Source: Bacillota bacterium | GTDB lineage: Bacteria > Bacillota > UBA4882 > UBA8346 | Length of the DNA: 47,815 nt | Reading direction: 5' to 3' | Assembly (NCBI GenBank): GCA_023436305.1 | Contig: JAEZJQ010000057.1 | Span: 1-47,815 of the forward strand | Shown here: positions 32,121 through 41,800 of the stretch, in pieces | How the letters are laid out: each line of letters starts with the position of its first letter | Numbering within the stretch: position 1 is the stretch's first letter | The notes under the pieces: generated by a model | What the model was told of the DNA's origin: nothing | Databases searched by the model: none | What the model saw: the letters and a program-made list of their open reading frames with translations, nothing else | Made by a program: the position numbers and the translations under genes

Positions 32121-33221
32121 TTATAGCGGCGGTTGCCACGCTAATCCCTGTTCTTTATCACCGTATTCCATATATAATTGCCACAACTGCCCATCAGATA
32201 ACGGTCTTTTTTGGGCCACGGCAATATCCTTTACTTTTTTCAACATTTCCACCGCTTCCAACCGGTTTAAAACCAGATCCCACTGGCGAAATTTGGCCTT
32301 GAGCGATGCCGTGCCGGAGTGTTTGCCAACGATCAGTTGCCGCGTCAGGCCCACTTCCTCAGGTTGAATCACTTCATACAGCAATGGATTTTTGGCGATT
32401 CCATCGACATGAATTCCAGACTCATGGGCAAATGCACCGCGGCCAACGATGGCCTTATCAACCGGCAAGCTAATTCCCATGGGCGCCAAGATCCGTTCAC
32501 AATCAGCCGCCAGGGAATACCCGGCCGGTATTTGCTCTTGTTTCCACAAATGCCTTGCAGCCATTAAAACCTCTTCCATGGCAGCATGGCCCGGCAATCC
32601 AATACCGCCCACCGCCGTCCCAACATATCCGATCCCCGCTCGCAAAGCGGCCAGACTATTGGCTGTCGCCAATCCATAGGCATTATGTCCGTGAAATTCG
32701 ATGGGACAAGGGGCTGTTTGTTGCAGTATGTTCAGGTCCCGGCAAACACGAAACGGATCCAACACACTGTCCTGGTCCCGATATATAAATCGCTTTACGT
32801 TATGGCGAACTAGTAGCGGCCAATAACATTTCATTTCAGCCGCGGAAAAATCGGAGGCATTTTCAATGGATAAATAAACTTCCCCGGCAAAATCCCCGGC
32901 CTCAGCTAAAGCGGAGACCAGCCGGGACAACGATGGAATTCCCGGCCGATGCCGCCAAGTGATTATCACCTTGGAGAATCCTATTTCTCTGGCTTGAGCT
33001 ATTTCCTTGTTTGTAGCGCCAATCTTACAGCGCAGAAAATGAAGCAGAGCGGTTCGATTCAGCCCGATATCACTTTTGGCCCAATAAGGCAAAGACACAT
33101 CGACGGCTTCTAACGAGTATTTTTGCAAAAGGGGCGCCATCAACTCAATATCCTTAGCCCGTACATCCCGGCGCAGCGCTTCATTCACCGTCTGATCGAT
33201 CACCGCTACCTTGAATTCCAT
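32121..33221 (-). CDS. nifV: homocitrate synthase non-catalytic subunit (NifV-omega type)
   Basis: Same family, 366 aa. The N-terminal strand reads V-A-V-I-D-Q-T-V-N-E-A where DTTLRDGEQ is expected, so the catalytic Arg, Asp and Glu are lost. The later EFHGHNAYGLATANS metal-site segment and the C-terminal FAHESGIHVDGI motif are kept. This looks like a full barrel plus C-terminal domain that supports the catalytic subunit encoded 15 bp downstream. I start at the ATG at 33221 (AGGAGGTG upstream); the frame is open to 33257. Its promoter is back to back with that of the B3/B4 gene. The shared operator is not seen here. Confidence 0.78.
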   Translation of the reverse strand: MEFKVAVIDQTVNEALRRDVRAKDIELMAPLLQKYSLEAVDVSLPYWAKSDIGLNRTALLHFLRCKIGATNKEIAQAREIGFSKVIITWRHRPGIPSLSRLVSALAEAGDFAGEVYLSIENASDFSAAEMKCYWPLLVRHNVKRFIYRDQDSVLDPFRVCRDLNILQQTAPCPIEFHGHNAYGLATANSLAALRAGIGYVGTAVGGIGLPGHAAMEEVLMAARHLWKQEQIPAGYSLAADCERILAPMGISLPVDKAIVGRGAFAHESGIHVDGIAKNPLLYEVIQPEEVGLTRQLIVGKHSGTASLKAKFRQWDLVLNRLEAVEMLKKVKDIAVAQKRPLSDGQLWQLYMEYGDKEQGLAWQPPL

Positions 33222-33418
33222 CCGCCTCACCTCCTGCTGGCCACTTCCTTCCATCACCGGGAATTTAAATAAATGGAATTACCTCCTGGATAAAAAGATA
33301 CCGATTTGGTCTATTTCCGCCGGAACCCGTTATTCGTGTCTGTTATTTTGGTGTCATATTATAAGCTTATTTACAATTAATGTTTTATGATTTCGGCTCA
33401 AAACTAACTATTACGTTA

Positions 33419-33447
33419 ATTATATGTTATGTTTATGTCAAAGTCAA
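33419..33447 (-). promoter_or_regulatory. nifV-omega/alpha promoter
   Basis: TTGACT (33442-33447, minus strand) and TATAAT (33419-33424) with a 17-bp spacer, about 195 bases before the gene. The long 5' leader (33222-33410) has no recognisable riboswitch. ATATGTTATGTTT at 33422-33434 repeats half of the subtilase operator. Confidence 0.6.
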
Positions 33448-33458
33448 TGGAGTTAGAA

Positions 33459-33487
33459 TTGACAATAGCAAAGAGAACCGTTACAAT
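33459..33487 (+). promoter_or_regulatory. B3/B4 gene promoter
   Basis: TTGACA (33459-33464) and TACAAT (33482-33487) with a 17-bp spacer, divergent from the nifV promoter with 11 bases between the two -35 boxes. Confidence 0.7.
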
Positions 33488-33530
33488 AAAATGAAAAATA
33501 AGTGACTTGAAGGATCAAAGGGGAATGATT

Positions 33531-33587
33531 ATGAAGGTCATTCTACTGGAATAAACGAAATCACCAAAAATACGGGAGTATTTTTTT
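33531..33587 (+). promoter_or_regulatory. leader: 7-codon frame and weak terminator hairpin before the B3/B4 gene
   Basis: AAAGGGGAATGATT precedes an ATG (33531) that encodes MKVILLE and stops at TAA 33552-33554. This frame is in phase with the B3/B4 gene at 33633 and has no other stop between. A hairpin AAAAATAC-GGGA-GTATTTTT (33566-33585) with a T run follows, like a weak intrinsic terminator. It is either an attenuating leader peptide or a nonsense-truncated N-terminus. Confidence 0.4.
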
Positions 33588-33632
33588 GAAATAACCACGG
33601 AAGAAAAAACAATCACAGGTGATGAATTCAAA

Positions 33633-34322
33633 ATGATCCAGCCAAAACTTTCTTTCACAGTCTCCCATGATGTACTTGCTTTAGGATGGATTGGGACCTG
33701 TTTTGTCATGACCGGCCTGCGTAACCAGGAATCCGATCCCGGATTCGACCAGTTGAAAAATGATATCATCGCTAAAATTTTATCAGAGAAAACCCACGAA
33801 TCGCGAAAGGCAGATCCCATTCTCCAAGGCTTCAAACAAATGCACGAAATTATCAAACATTCCAACCGGGAAACCACCGCTGCCCCGGCTAAATTATTGC
33901 AAATTTTGGAACGCAACGGCCATCTCCCCCATGTCAACCTGCTGGTTGATATTTATAATTTGGTATCGTTGGAGACCTGTTTGGCCATGGGCGTTCATGA
34001 TTGCGCCAAGATTTCCGGGGATGTAACACTGCGGTTAACCAACGGCACCGAGCGTTTCATTCCCATCGGAACCCCGGAGTTGAAAGCCCGGCCCGGCGAT
34101 TACGCATATATCGACAGCAATAACGACATCATTTGCTGGCTGGAAGTACGGCAGCATGAAAAAACCAAAGTCACTCTAGATACTACCCGGTGCTTCTATG
34201 TAATTCAAGGCAACGCCGTAACACCTCCCGAATATATTGAAACCGCCGCCGCCAAATTAATCGATCTAACCCGAAAATATTGTGGCGGAGCAGCGAAAAT
34301 CATCTATCCTCCCCGAAATTAA
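33633..34322 (+). CDS. B3/B4 (tRNA-binding-like) domain protein
   Basis: Protein of 229 aa with the B3/B4 domain found in the beta subunit of phenylalanyl-tRNA synthetase and as stand-alone proteins. Visible features are the start L-S-F-T-V-S-H-D-V-L-A-L-G, a central V-N-L-L-V-D-I-Y-N-L-V-S-L-E-T segment, H-D-C-A-K-I-S-G-D and A-R-P-G-D-Y-A-Y-I-D. Stand-alone members may edit mischarged or bind free amino acids or tRNA; the role is unproven. The ATG at 33633 has only a modest GGTGATG upstream, while a better ribosome binding site is 102 bases upstream in the same frame but closed by a stop (see the leader entry). It converges with the zinc-ribbon gene. Confidence 0.8.
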   Translation: MIQPKLSFTVSHDVLALGWIGTCFVMTGLRNQESDPGFDQLKNDIIAKILSEKTHESRKADPILQGFKQMHEIIKHSNRETTAAPAKLLQILERNGHLPHVNLLVDIYNLVSLETCLAMGVHDCAKISGDVTLRLTNGTERFIPIGTPELKARPGDYAYIDSNNDIICWLEVRQHEKTKVTLDTTRCFYVIQGNAVTPPEYIETAAAKLIDLTRKYCGGAAKIIYPPRN

Positions 34323-34334
34323 ACTGAAAGACAA

Positions 34335-34574
34335 TTATCTGTCCCGCCAGGCCGGTAATTTGGCCATTAACTCCTTAGCCGCCAGCCTGGCGGCTTTTGC
34401 ATCAAAACCTTGGGTTTTAATAATGAAACCCGTCATTGAGTCCAGTTTCTCCTCATAGGTCTGCATACTGCCATCCGGCCGGGAACAATACACACAATAA
34501 TCTTTGGCAGTGTCCCCCACCGCGAACTCCTCCGGTTTCACCATGGGCATGCCACAAGCAATACAAGTTTTCAT
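34335..34574 (-). CDS. putative zinc-ribbon protein
   Basis: Small protein of 79 aa. The first half is a zinc ribbon with C-I-A-C-G-M-P-M and C-V-Y-C-S-R-P-D-G; the second half is an alpha-helical segment rich in alanine and lysine. It matches the putative zinc-ribbon family seen with bacterial regulators. It follows the ArsR-like fragment by 12 bp in one operon with TetR. Its role is unknown; it may bind the regulator or a metal. Confidence 0.75.
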   Translation of the reverse strand: MKTCIACGMPMVKPEEFAVGDTAKDYCVYCSRPDGSMQTYEEKLDSMTGFIIKTQGFDAKAARLAAKELMAKLPAWRDR

Positions 34575-34586
34575 TTTCTTTCCTCC

Positions 34587-34793
34587 CTATTCCAGATTAA
34601 CTCCCAATCTTTTAAGTTCTTCATACCCTTTATCAGTAACCTGATAAACCGTCGATTTACCCTCCTCCGGTTTAAACCATTCCAATTCAATCAGCCTCTC
34701 AAACAGCCGTTCCCCAAGTTTACCTCCCAAATGCCCGTAACATCTTCTCGCTTTCAAAACCATTTTTTCTTGCCGCACGATCCATTCCTCCAT
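34587..34793 (-). CDS. short protein like the C-terminal part of ArsR regulators
   Basis: A 68-aa protein whose segment A-R-R-C-Y-G-H-L-G-G-K-L-G-E-R-L-F resembles the conserved R-x-C-Y-D-H-L-A-G-K-L-G found at the C-terminus of some ArsR-family regulators, followed by Y-Q-V-T-D-K-G. There is no helix-turn-helix, so it is a separated effector-type domain or a broken regulator. The ATG at 34793 shares one base with the TetR stop (TGATG), which indicates translational coupling; it may act with that TetR protein. Confidence 0.65.
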   Translation of the reverse strand: MEEWIVRQEKMVLKARRCYGHLGGKLGERLFERLIELEWFKPEEGKSTVYQVTDKGYEELKRLGVNLE

Positions 34794-35386
34794 CAAATCG
34801 AATTAGCTGTCAAAGCAAGGAAATAATCGATCAATTCCGGTCCATAACGTTTCAGGACCGACTCCCCGGGCGCAAATAAATCGCCATTGGCCAAATAATA
34901 ATGGATTAATCCCAGCCAGGTATTAAAAAACAAATGCAATGGAAGCCTTCGAATCTTCCCGGCAGCCATCTCCGCTTCGGCGGCCTGCTGAAGATGGAAA
35001 GAAATCGCTGATTGAATCATTACCAGGGAATGGCGAACCTCCTCCGGGAGCATTTGCCGTTCGGTTACCAACCGGGTATAAAACAGCTCATACTCGATCA
35101 AACCGTTCAAATGCGCCTCCAAAACCTCCCGGACACCACCCCCGCCACCGGCCAATTCATGAATTCGCCTGGTTATCCTTTTGCCAAACTCCTCAATTAC
35201 AGTAATCAAAAGTGCTTCCCGGCTGGGAAAATGGGCAAATACCGAACCATGAGCTACACCCGCTGCTTTGGCAATATCCAGCGTCCGGGTAGATATTAAG
35301 CCGTTCTGGGCAAACTGCTGAAAAGCAACTTCGATAAGATGTTTCCTCGTCTGCTCCTTTTGTTCCTTGCGTTTCAAATCCGGCAT
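34793..35386 (-). CDS. TetR/AcrR-family transcriptional regulator
   Basis: DNA-binding repressor of 197 aa. The N-terminal helix-turn-helix (about residues 10-55) has the TetR pattern T-R-T-L-D-I-A-K-A-A-G-V-A-H-G-S-V-F-A-H-F. The rest is the helical ligand-binding domain, of unknown ligand. The frame is open up to 35422, but that ATG lies inside the -10 box, so it cannot be the start. The ATG at 35386, with TTTGGAG 9 bases upstream, is best. It heads an operon with the ArsR-like fragment and the zinc ribbon. Confidence 0.88.
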   Translation of the reverse strand: MPDLKRKEQKEQTRKHLIEVAFQQFAQNGLISTRTLDIAKAAGVAHGSVFAHFPSREALLITVIEEFGKRITRRIHELAGGGGGVREVLEAHLNGLIEYELFYTRLVTERQMLPEEVRHSLVMIQSAISFHLQQAAEAEMAAGKIRRLPLHLFFNTWLGLIHYYLANGDLFAPGESVLKRYGPELIDYFLALTANSI

Positions 35387-35400
35387 TTTCGTTGACTCCA

Positions 35401-35449
35401 AACTCATTGAGTATAAACTCATTATAATTCAAGAAAAAATTTTTGTCAA
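35401..35449 (-). promoter_or_regulatory. TetR operon promoter with repeat-type operator
   Basis: TTGACA (35444-35449, minus strand) and TATAAT (35421-35426) with a 17-bp spacer. AACTCATT occurs twice (35401-35408 and 35416-35423), and TGAGT-N4-ACTCA forms a dyad across the start site. This is a likely autoregulatory site. Between 35450 and 35880 only the short frame below and AT-rich DNA are seen. Confidence 0.65.
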
Positions 35450-35531
35450 TTATTTCTTTAGGCTCCGCTTTAGTCTTTTATGATAACTCCGCAATGTTAT
35501 CAAGAATCGGTCCAAGGAAGCCGAAACAGGG

Positions 35532-35678
35532 ATGAAAGCCATCATTCTTATTGCCTATTCAACCGGCGGGAAAACCCGTGAGATTGTATTCGATTTTAAC
35601 GGCATGCGGGTTTCCGCATTAATGCCGCCATGTTACGGAGATGATGGGCAAATGTTGCCAATACGAGATGACGCTTGA
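35532..35678 (+). CDS. possible 48-aa protein or gene remnant
   Basis: ATG at 35532 with AGGA 13 bases upstream opens 48 codons, starting M-K-A-I-I-L-I-A-Y-S-T-G-G-K-T-R-E and ending D-D-A. The hydrophobic start and S-T-G-G-K-T look protein-like, but no family is recognised. It may be the end of a decayed gene between the TetR operon and the RCC1 gene. Confidence 0.25.
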   Translation: MKAIILIAYSTGGKTREIVFDFNGMRVSALMPPCYGDDGQMLPIRDDA

Positions 35679-35758
35679 GAAAAGCTTATCAGATTATCGG
35701 AGCTAACTCCTCATTCATAGGGCGGCGGAATAAAGGAGAATAATTCCGGTTTATTCCG

Positions 35759-35831
35759 TAGACTAAAAATAAAGTTTAAAGTATAATATTAGAATAAAAT
35801 GTAATAAATTATCAAAATTACTAAGTTGTAA
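35759..35831 (+). promoter_or_regulatory. promoter of the RCC1-FN3 gene with an operator-like sequence
   Basis: TATAAT (35782-35787) with a weak -35 TAGACT (35759-35764) at 17 bp. Downstream, TTATCAAAATTACTAAGTTG (35809-35828) resembles the yezD operator with one extra A. Both assignments are tentative. Confidence 0.35.
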
Positions 35832-35896
35832 GGAAAACATTGAGTTTGCCAGAAAGTTTGTAGGAAGAACGAAATTATATCATGGAGGGAAGAAAC

Positions 35897-38800
35897 GTGA
35901 GGAAATTACTGGTCTTAACAATTTTATTATGTGCCGTTATCGGCGGTCTCTTCACTTCGATTCCGCAATGGGCGGTGAATGCGGTAGCCCCGGTGACGCC
36001 GCAAATTGACGGAGGTTATGCTCATACAATTGCCTTAAAGAATGACGGAACGGTATGGACTTGGGGGAATAACTCTTACGGCCAGCTTGGTGACGGAACA
36101 ACTACCGGTTCGAAAACTCCCCAAACGCTGACCAATATTAGTGGTGTAAAGGCTATCGCCGCGGGAATGTACCATAACCTGGTTTTAAAAAATGATGGGA
36201 CGGTATGGGCCTGGGGGATAAATGGCAGCGGACAGCTTGGAGATGGAACTTATACAACTAAAACAGTTCCCCAACAAGTGGCAAACTTAAGTAATGTTAA
36301 AGCAATCGCCGCCGGGGAAAATTTTTCGGCGGCCTTAAAAGAGGATGGGACGGTCTGGACTTGGGGAAGTAATTCTTACGGGCAGTTGGGGGACAGAACA
36401 AATACGGCCCGTACTGCGCCGGTACAGGCCAGTATCAGCGATGTAAAATCAATTGCCGCCGGCACCAGCCATCTGGTTGCGTTGAAAACCGACGGAACGG
36501 TATGGGCCTGGGGCAATAATTCCAGCGGGCAGCTTGGCGACGATTCAATGGATGACCGGAACTATCCGGTCCGGACAAGGAAATCCAATGATATAAGGAC
36601 AACCAAGGTTGCCTGCGGAATCAATACTTCTTACTATATCAACAGTAGTGGGCTATTATACGCCTGGGGGAGTAATTCGCAAGGGCAGATCGGTGACGGG
36701 TCTACCACTAACAGGACCGCCCCGGTGCTGATATCACTTCAGAGCAAAGTGATTGATATCGCCGGGGGGGCCCTCTTTGCCGTTGCTTTAAGAGAGGATG
36801 GGACGGTCTGGGCCTGGGGGAGGAACGATTATGGTCAGATCGGGGATGGGACCAATGTGAATACGAGTACCCCGTTACAAATTTCCGGCCTTAGCGGCAT
36901 AACTGCGGTTGGGTGCGGCTCTTTTCATTCAATGGCTTGGTTAAATGACGGTACGGTATTTGCGTGGGGAAATAATTCTTGGGGACAGTTGGGTGATGGT
37001 ACGACTACCGCGAGAATAACCCCGGGCCAGATACCCAATCTGGATTTATCTTATCCGCCCGCTGCGCCGGCCAATTTGGCGGCCACAGCCGGAAACGGGA
37101 AAGTAACCCTTACCTGGGATAGCACATTGGCTACCGAGTACTATAACGTCAAAAGAGCCACCACGGCAGGCGGACCTTATACTACTGTTGCCACGAATGT
37201 AACCGTAACCACTTTTGAAGACACCACCGTTACGAACGGAACCGGATATTTTTATGTGGTGACCGCCGTAAATAATAGCGGTGAAAGCGGAACGTCCAAC
37301 GAGGCGACAGCGGTTCCAAACTGTCCTCCTCCTTCCGCACCGGCCAATCTGACCGCCACGGCCGGTGATGCAAAAGCCACCCTGAACTGGGATGGGGCAT
37401 CGGGAGCGGACTTCTATTGCATCAAGAGAGCCACCACCCCGGGTGGACCATACACCACGGTGGCGGTTAATGTCAGTGGAACTACTTATGACGATATCAC
37501 GGTGACTAATGGGATTACATATTACTATGTCGTATCCGCGTTGAATACCGGCGGTGAAAGTGAATCATCCAACGAGGCGCCGGTCACCCCTTATAATCCC
37601 AAACCTTCAACTCCGGCCAACCTGACCGCCCTATACGGTTATGGGGAAGTGACGCTTACCTGGAACGCCGCAACGGCGGCGGATTACTATAACGTTAAAA
37701 GAGCCACGATACAGGGCGGCCCCTATATTGTCATCGCCGCGAATATAACCGCAACCGCCTACGACGATGCAACGGTAGTTAATGGAGTTACATATTACTA
37801 TATTGTTACCGCATCCAACATCTTCGGTGAAAGTGGAGCATCCAACGAAGCGTCGATTACCGACCCGCGGCCTCTCAAACCGGCCGGCCTGATCGCGGCG
37901 GCGGGTGACTCGAAAGTCAACCTGTATTGGACCGCGACAACGGGCGCGGAATACTATAACATCAAACGGGCCGAAACAGCGGGAGGCCCATATGCAACCA
38001 TTGCCACCAGTATCACGGCGAATACTTATAGTGATATCCAAGCGATGAATTCAACAACATATTTCTATGTCGTGACCGCGTCCAATATTTATGGCGAAAG
38101 CGGAACTTCCAACGAAGAAGCGGCTACTCCGCAAAAGCTAATCATTATGCCCCAAATCGACGGGGGTTATGGGCATACTGTCGCCTTAAAAGGAGATGGA
38201 GCGGTTTGGAGTTGGGGGCATAACGACTACGGCCAGCTTGGTGACGGAACAAATACCGATTCGAACGTTCCCATCATGGTTGCGGGTATTAATGGCGTCA
38301 AGGCGGTTTCGGCCGGATACAGTCATTGCTTGGCCTTGAAGATTGACGGTTCGGTGTGGGCCTGGGGGGCGAATTACAACTATCAACTTGGTGATGGAAG
38401 CACTACCCATCGCAATATTCCCATCCCAGTGGCCAACTTGTCCAATATCCGGGCAGTGGCCGCAGGCTCGCACCATTCGGTTGCCTTAAAAGAAGACGGC
38501 ACAGTCTGGGTGTGGGGGAGCAATTCTTCCGGGCAGTTGGGGGACGGGACAACAACGGACCGGACAACACCGGTGCAAGTCCCCGGTCTAAATTATATAA
38601 TATCCGTTGCCGCTACAGGTGATTTTACGATTGCCCTTAAAAAAGACGGGTCCGTGTATACCTGGGGCAATAATTCTTACGGACAACTTGGTGACGGTTC
38701 AACCGGAAATAGAACGAATCCATACAAAGTAAATATCAGCGGTGTCAAGTTTATTGCCAGCGGGTATGATAATGCTTACGCAATCAAGGATGATGGGTTT

Positions 38801-41800
38801 TTATGGGCGTGGGGGCATAATAATTATGGTCAAATCGGTGATTGGACTTACTGGGACAGATATTTACCTGTGAAAGTCAGTAATTTGGCCAATGTAACCG
38901 CGGTATCCGCCCCGGGTAATTTTGCCCTGGCCGTAACCGAAGGTGGGTCTCTGTGGTCATGGGGTTCAAACGATTATGGCCAGCTCGGAGACGGGACAAT
39001 GAATTGGAAGAACAGTCCGGCCCAGATTACCAGTCTCAGTAATATGGTTATCATTGGGAGCGGCTATCACCATTCCTTGGCGGTAAAAGATGACGGTTCG
39101 GTATTTGACTGGGGGGATAATGATTACGGGCAACTTGGCGATGGTACCACCACCGACTCTAAAACTCCCATCCAGGTGGCCGGAGTTTATTTATTGAAGA
39201 TCCCTTCCGTTCCCGCCAACCTGACGGCTACGGCGGGAAATGCCCGGGTAACCCTGAATTGGAACGCCGCATTGGGAGCGGAGTACTATAATGTAAAAAG
39301 AGCGGAAATAGCAGGCGGTCCGTACACCATCATCGCGGCGAATCTGACAGCGGTTACTTATGACGATACTACGGCAGCGAACGGGAGCACCTATTACTAC
39401 GTTGTGTCTGCTTTAAACGCCAGCGGTGAAAGCGGGGTTTCGAACCAGGCATCCGCCACCCCGTATATTCAAATACCATTGACCCCAACCAGCCTGACGG
39501 CTTCCCCGGGAAACGCGCAGGTCACTCTGAACTGGAGTCTCGCAACGGGGGCGGATTTCTATAAAGTCAAAAGAGCTACCGTAGCGGGCGGCCCATATAC
39601 AACCGTTGCGGCAGATGTTTCCGGAACAACCTTTGATGACACCGCGGTCACAAATGGGATTACCTATTATTACATTGTAACCGCGGTTAACGGCGGCGGT
39701 GAAAGTGGGGCTTCCAACGAAACATCAGCCACTCCCTATTATCCTGTGCCTTCCATTCCAACCGGCTTAACGGCAACGGTAGGAAACTCGAAAGTAACGT
39801 TAAACTGGAATGCTGCATCGGGGGCTGATAGTTATAATGTAAAAAAGGCTACGGCGGCAGGAGGCCCCTATACCACCATATCCACCGGTTTAACCGTAAC
39901 CACCTTTGAAGATACTACAGTTACGAATGGGACCCCCTATTACTATCAAGTGACCGCTTCCAATGCCGGGGGAGAAAGCGGAGCATCCAATGAAGTTTCA
40001 GCCACTCCTTACGATCCTAAACCGGCGGCTCCAACCGGGTTGGCTGCCACGGCCTCAAATGTGAAGGTAACTTTAAGCTGGGGTAACGCATCGGGGGCTG
40101 AATATTATAACGTAAAAAGGGCTATCATCTCAGGCGGTCCATATACCACGATTGCCTACGTATATACAACCCACTTTGCCGATACCACGGTATCCAACGA
40201 AACCAAGTATTTTTATATTGTGACCGCTACCAATGCTTACGGTGAAAGCGGAACATCCGGAGAAACTTCGGCCACTCCGCGCGAGGTGGTCATTACACCG
40301 CAAATTGCCGGAGGTTCCGGTCATTCGATTGCGCTCAAGGACGATGGGGCCGTATGGGTTTGGGGCGATAATACTTATGGCCAGCTTGGCGACGGTACCA
40401 ATAACAATACCAATCTTCCGAAACTTCTGTCAATGATTAATGAGGCCAAGGCGGTTGCAGCGGGTGAGGAGCATAGCCTGGCGTTAAAAGCCGACGGGAC
40501 GGTTTGGGCTTGGGGACAAAACAGTACCTTTTACCAGCTCGGGGATGGAACGGCTATAAACCGCAATACTCCGGTACAAGTTACCGGACTGTATCATGTA
40601 AAAGGAATTGCCGCCGCCCAAAACCATTCGATTGCGTTAAAAGAGGACGGTACGGTTTGGGCTTGGGGGAATAATAGTCGCGGAGAATTGGGGGACGGCA
40701 CCTATACTCCGCGAAGCACTCCGGTGAAGGTCTCGGGTTTAACGGATATTGTTTCGATTGCCGCAGCGGGTGATTTTAATATTGCCCTTCGTAGTGACGG
40801 GACCGTTTGGACCTGGGGGTACAACCATTATGGGCAGCTTGGTGACAGTACGAATATTACCCGGAATACTCCGGTCCAAGCCGGCATCAGTGGAGTAAAG
40901 GCTGTGGCTTGCAGTTATTATAACGCTTATGTGATAAAGAATGACGGAACTTTATGGGCTTGGGGGTATAATGACAAATGGCAAGTCGGGGATGGGACTA
41001 CGGTCACCAGGTACAGTCCGGTATTGATCAACATTGCGAATGTCGCATCGATTTCCGCAGGAGTAAATTTTGCCATTGCCCTAAAAAAAGATGGGACCCT
41101 ATGGGGGTGGGGATCGAACTATTTCGGACAAATCGGGGATGCTACCTATACGGACCGGTTTATTCCCACCAGAAATGATGACCTGGTTAATGTGTTTCGA
41201 ATGGGTTGCGGTTACAGTCATAGCTTGGCGATAAAAATCGACGGTTCGGTATTTGCGTGGGGATCAAACAACAAAGGTCAGCTGGGTGACGGATCAACCG
41301 TTCTCACGAATTCGCGTTCCCAGGCCCTGAATCTATACTTGAGCACGAAACCTTTGCCGCTAACCAACCTTTCAGCAAGAGCCGAAAACGGGAAAGTAAC
41401 CCTGGAATGGGCTCCGGCATCGGGAGCGGCCTTTTACAACCTAAAAAGATCCCAAACCGTGGGTGACCCCTACTCCACCATTGCTGCTTATCTAAATGGA
41501 ACAAATTACGAAGACACTGCGGTGACCAATGGGACTGCCTATTACTATATCGTAACCGCCGGAAGTGGAGGGGTTGAAAGCGGGGCCTCCAATGAAGTTT
41601 CAGCCACACCAAATATCGATCCTCCTTCTGCTCCCGCCAACCTAGCCGCTGTTTCCGGAAACGCGAATGTGACCCTAGACTGGGATGCAGTAACGGGATC
41701 GGATTATTATAACGTAAAAAGGGCGACAACCGTTGGCGGCCCATACGTGACCATCGCCACGCATCTGACCGAAAGGACCTATGATGATTTAACCGTCACT

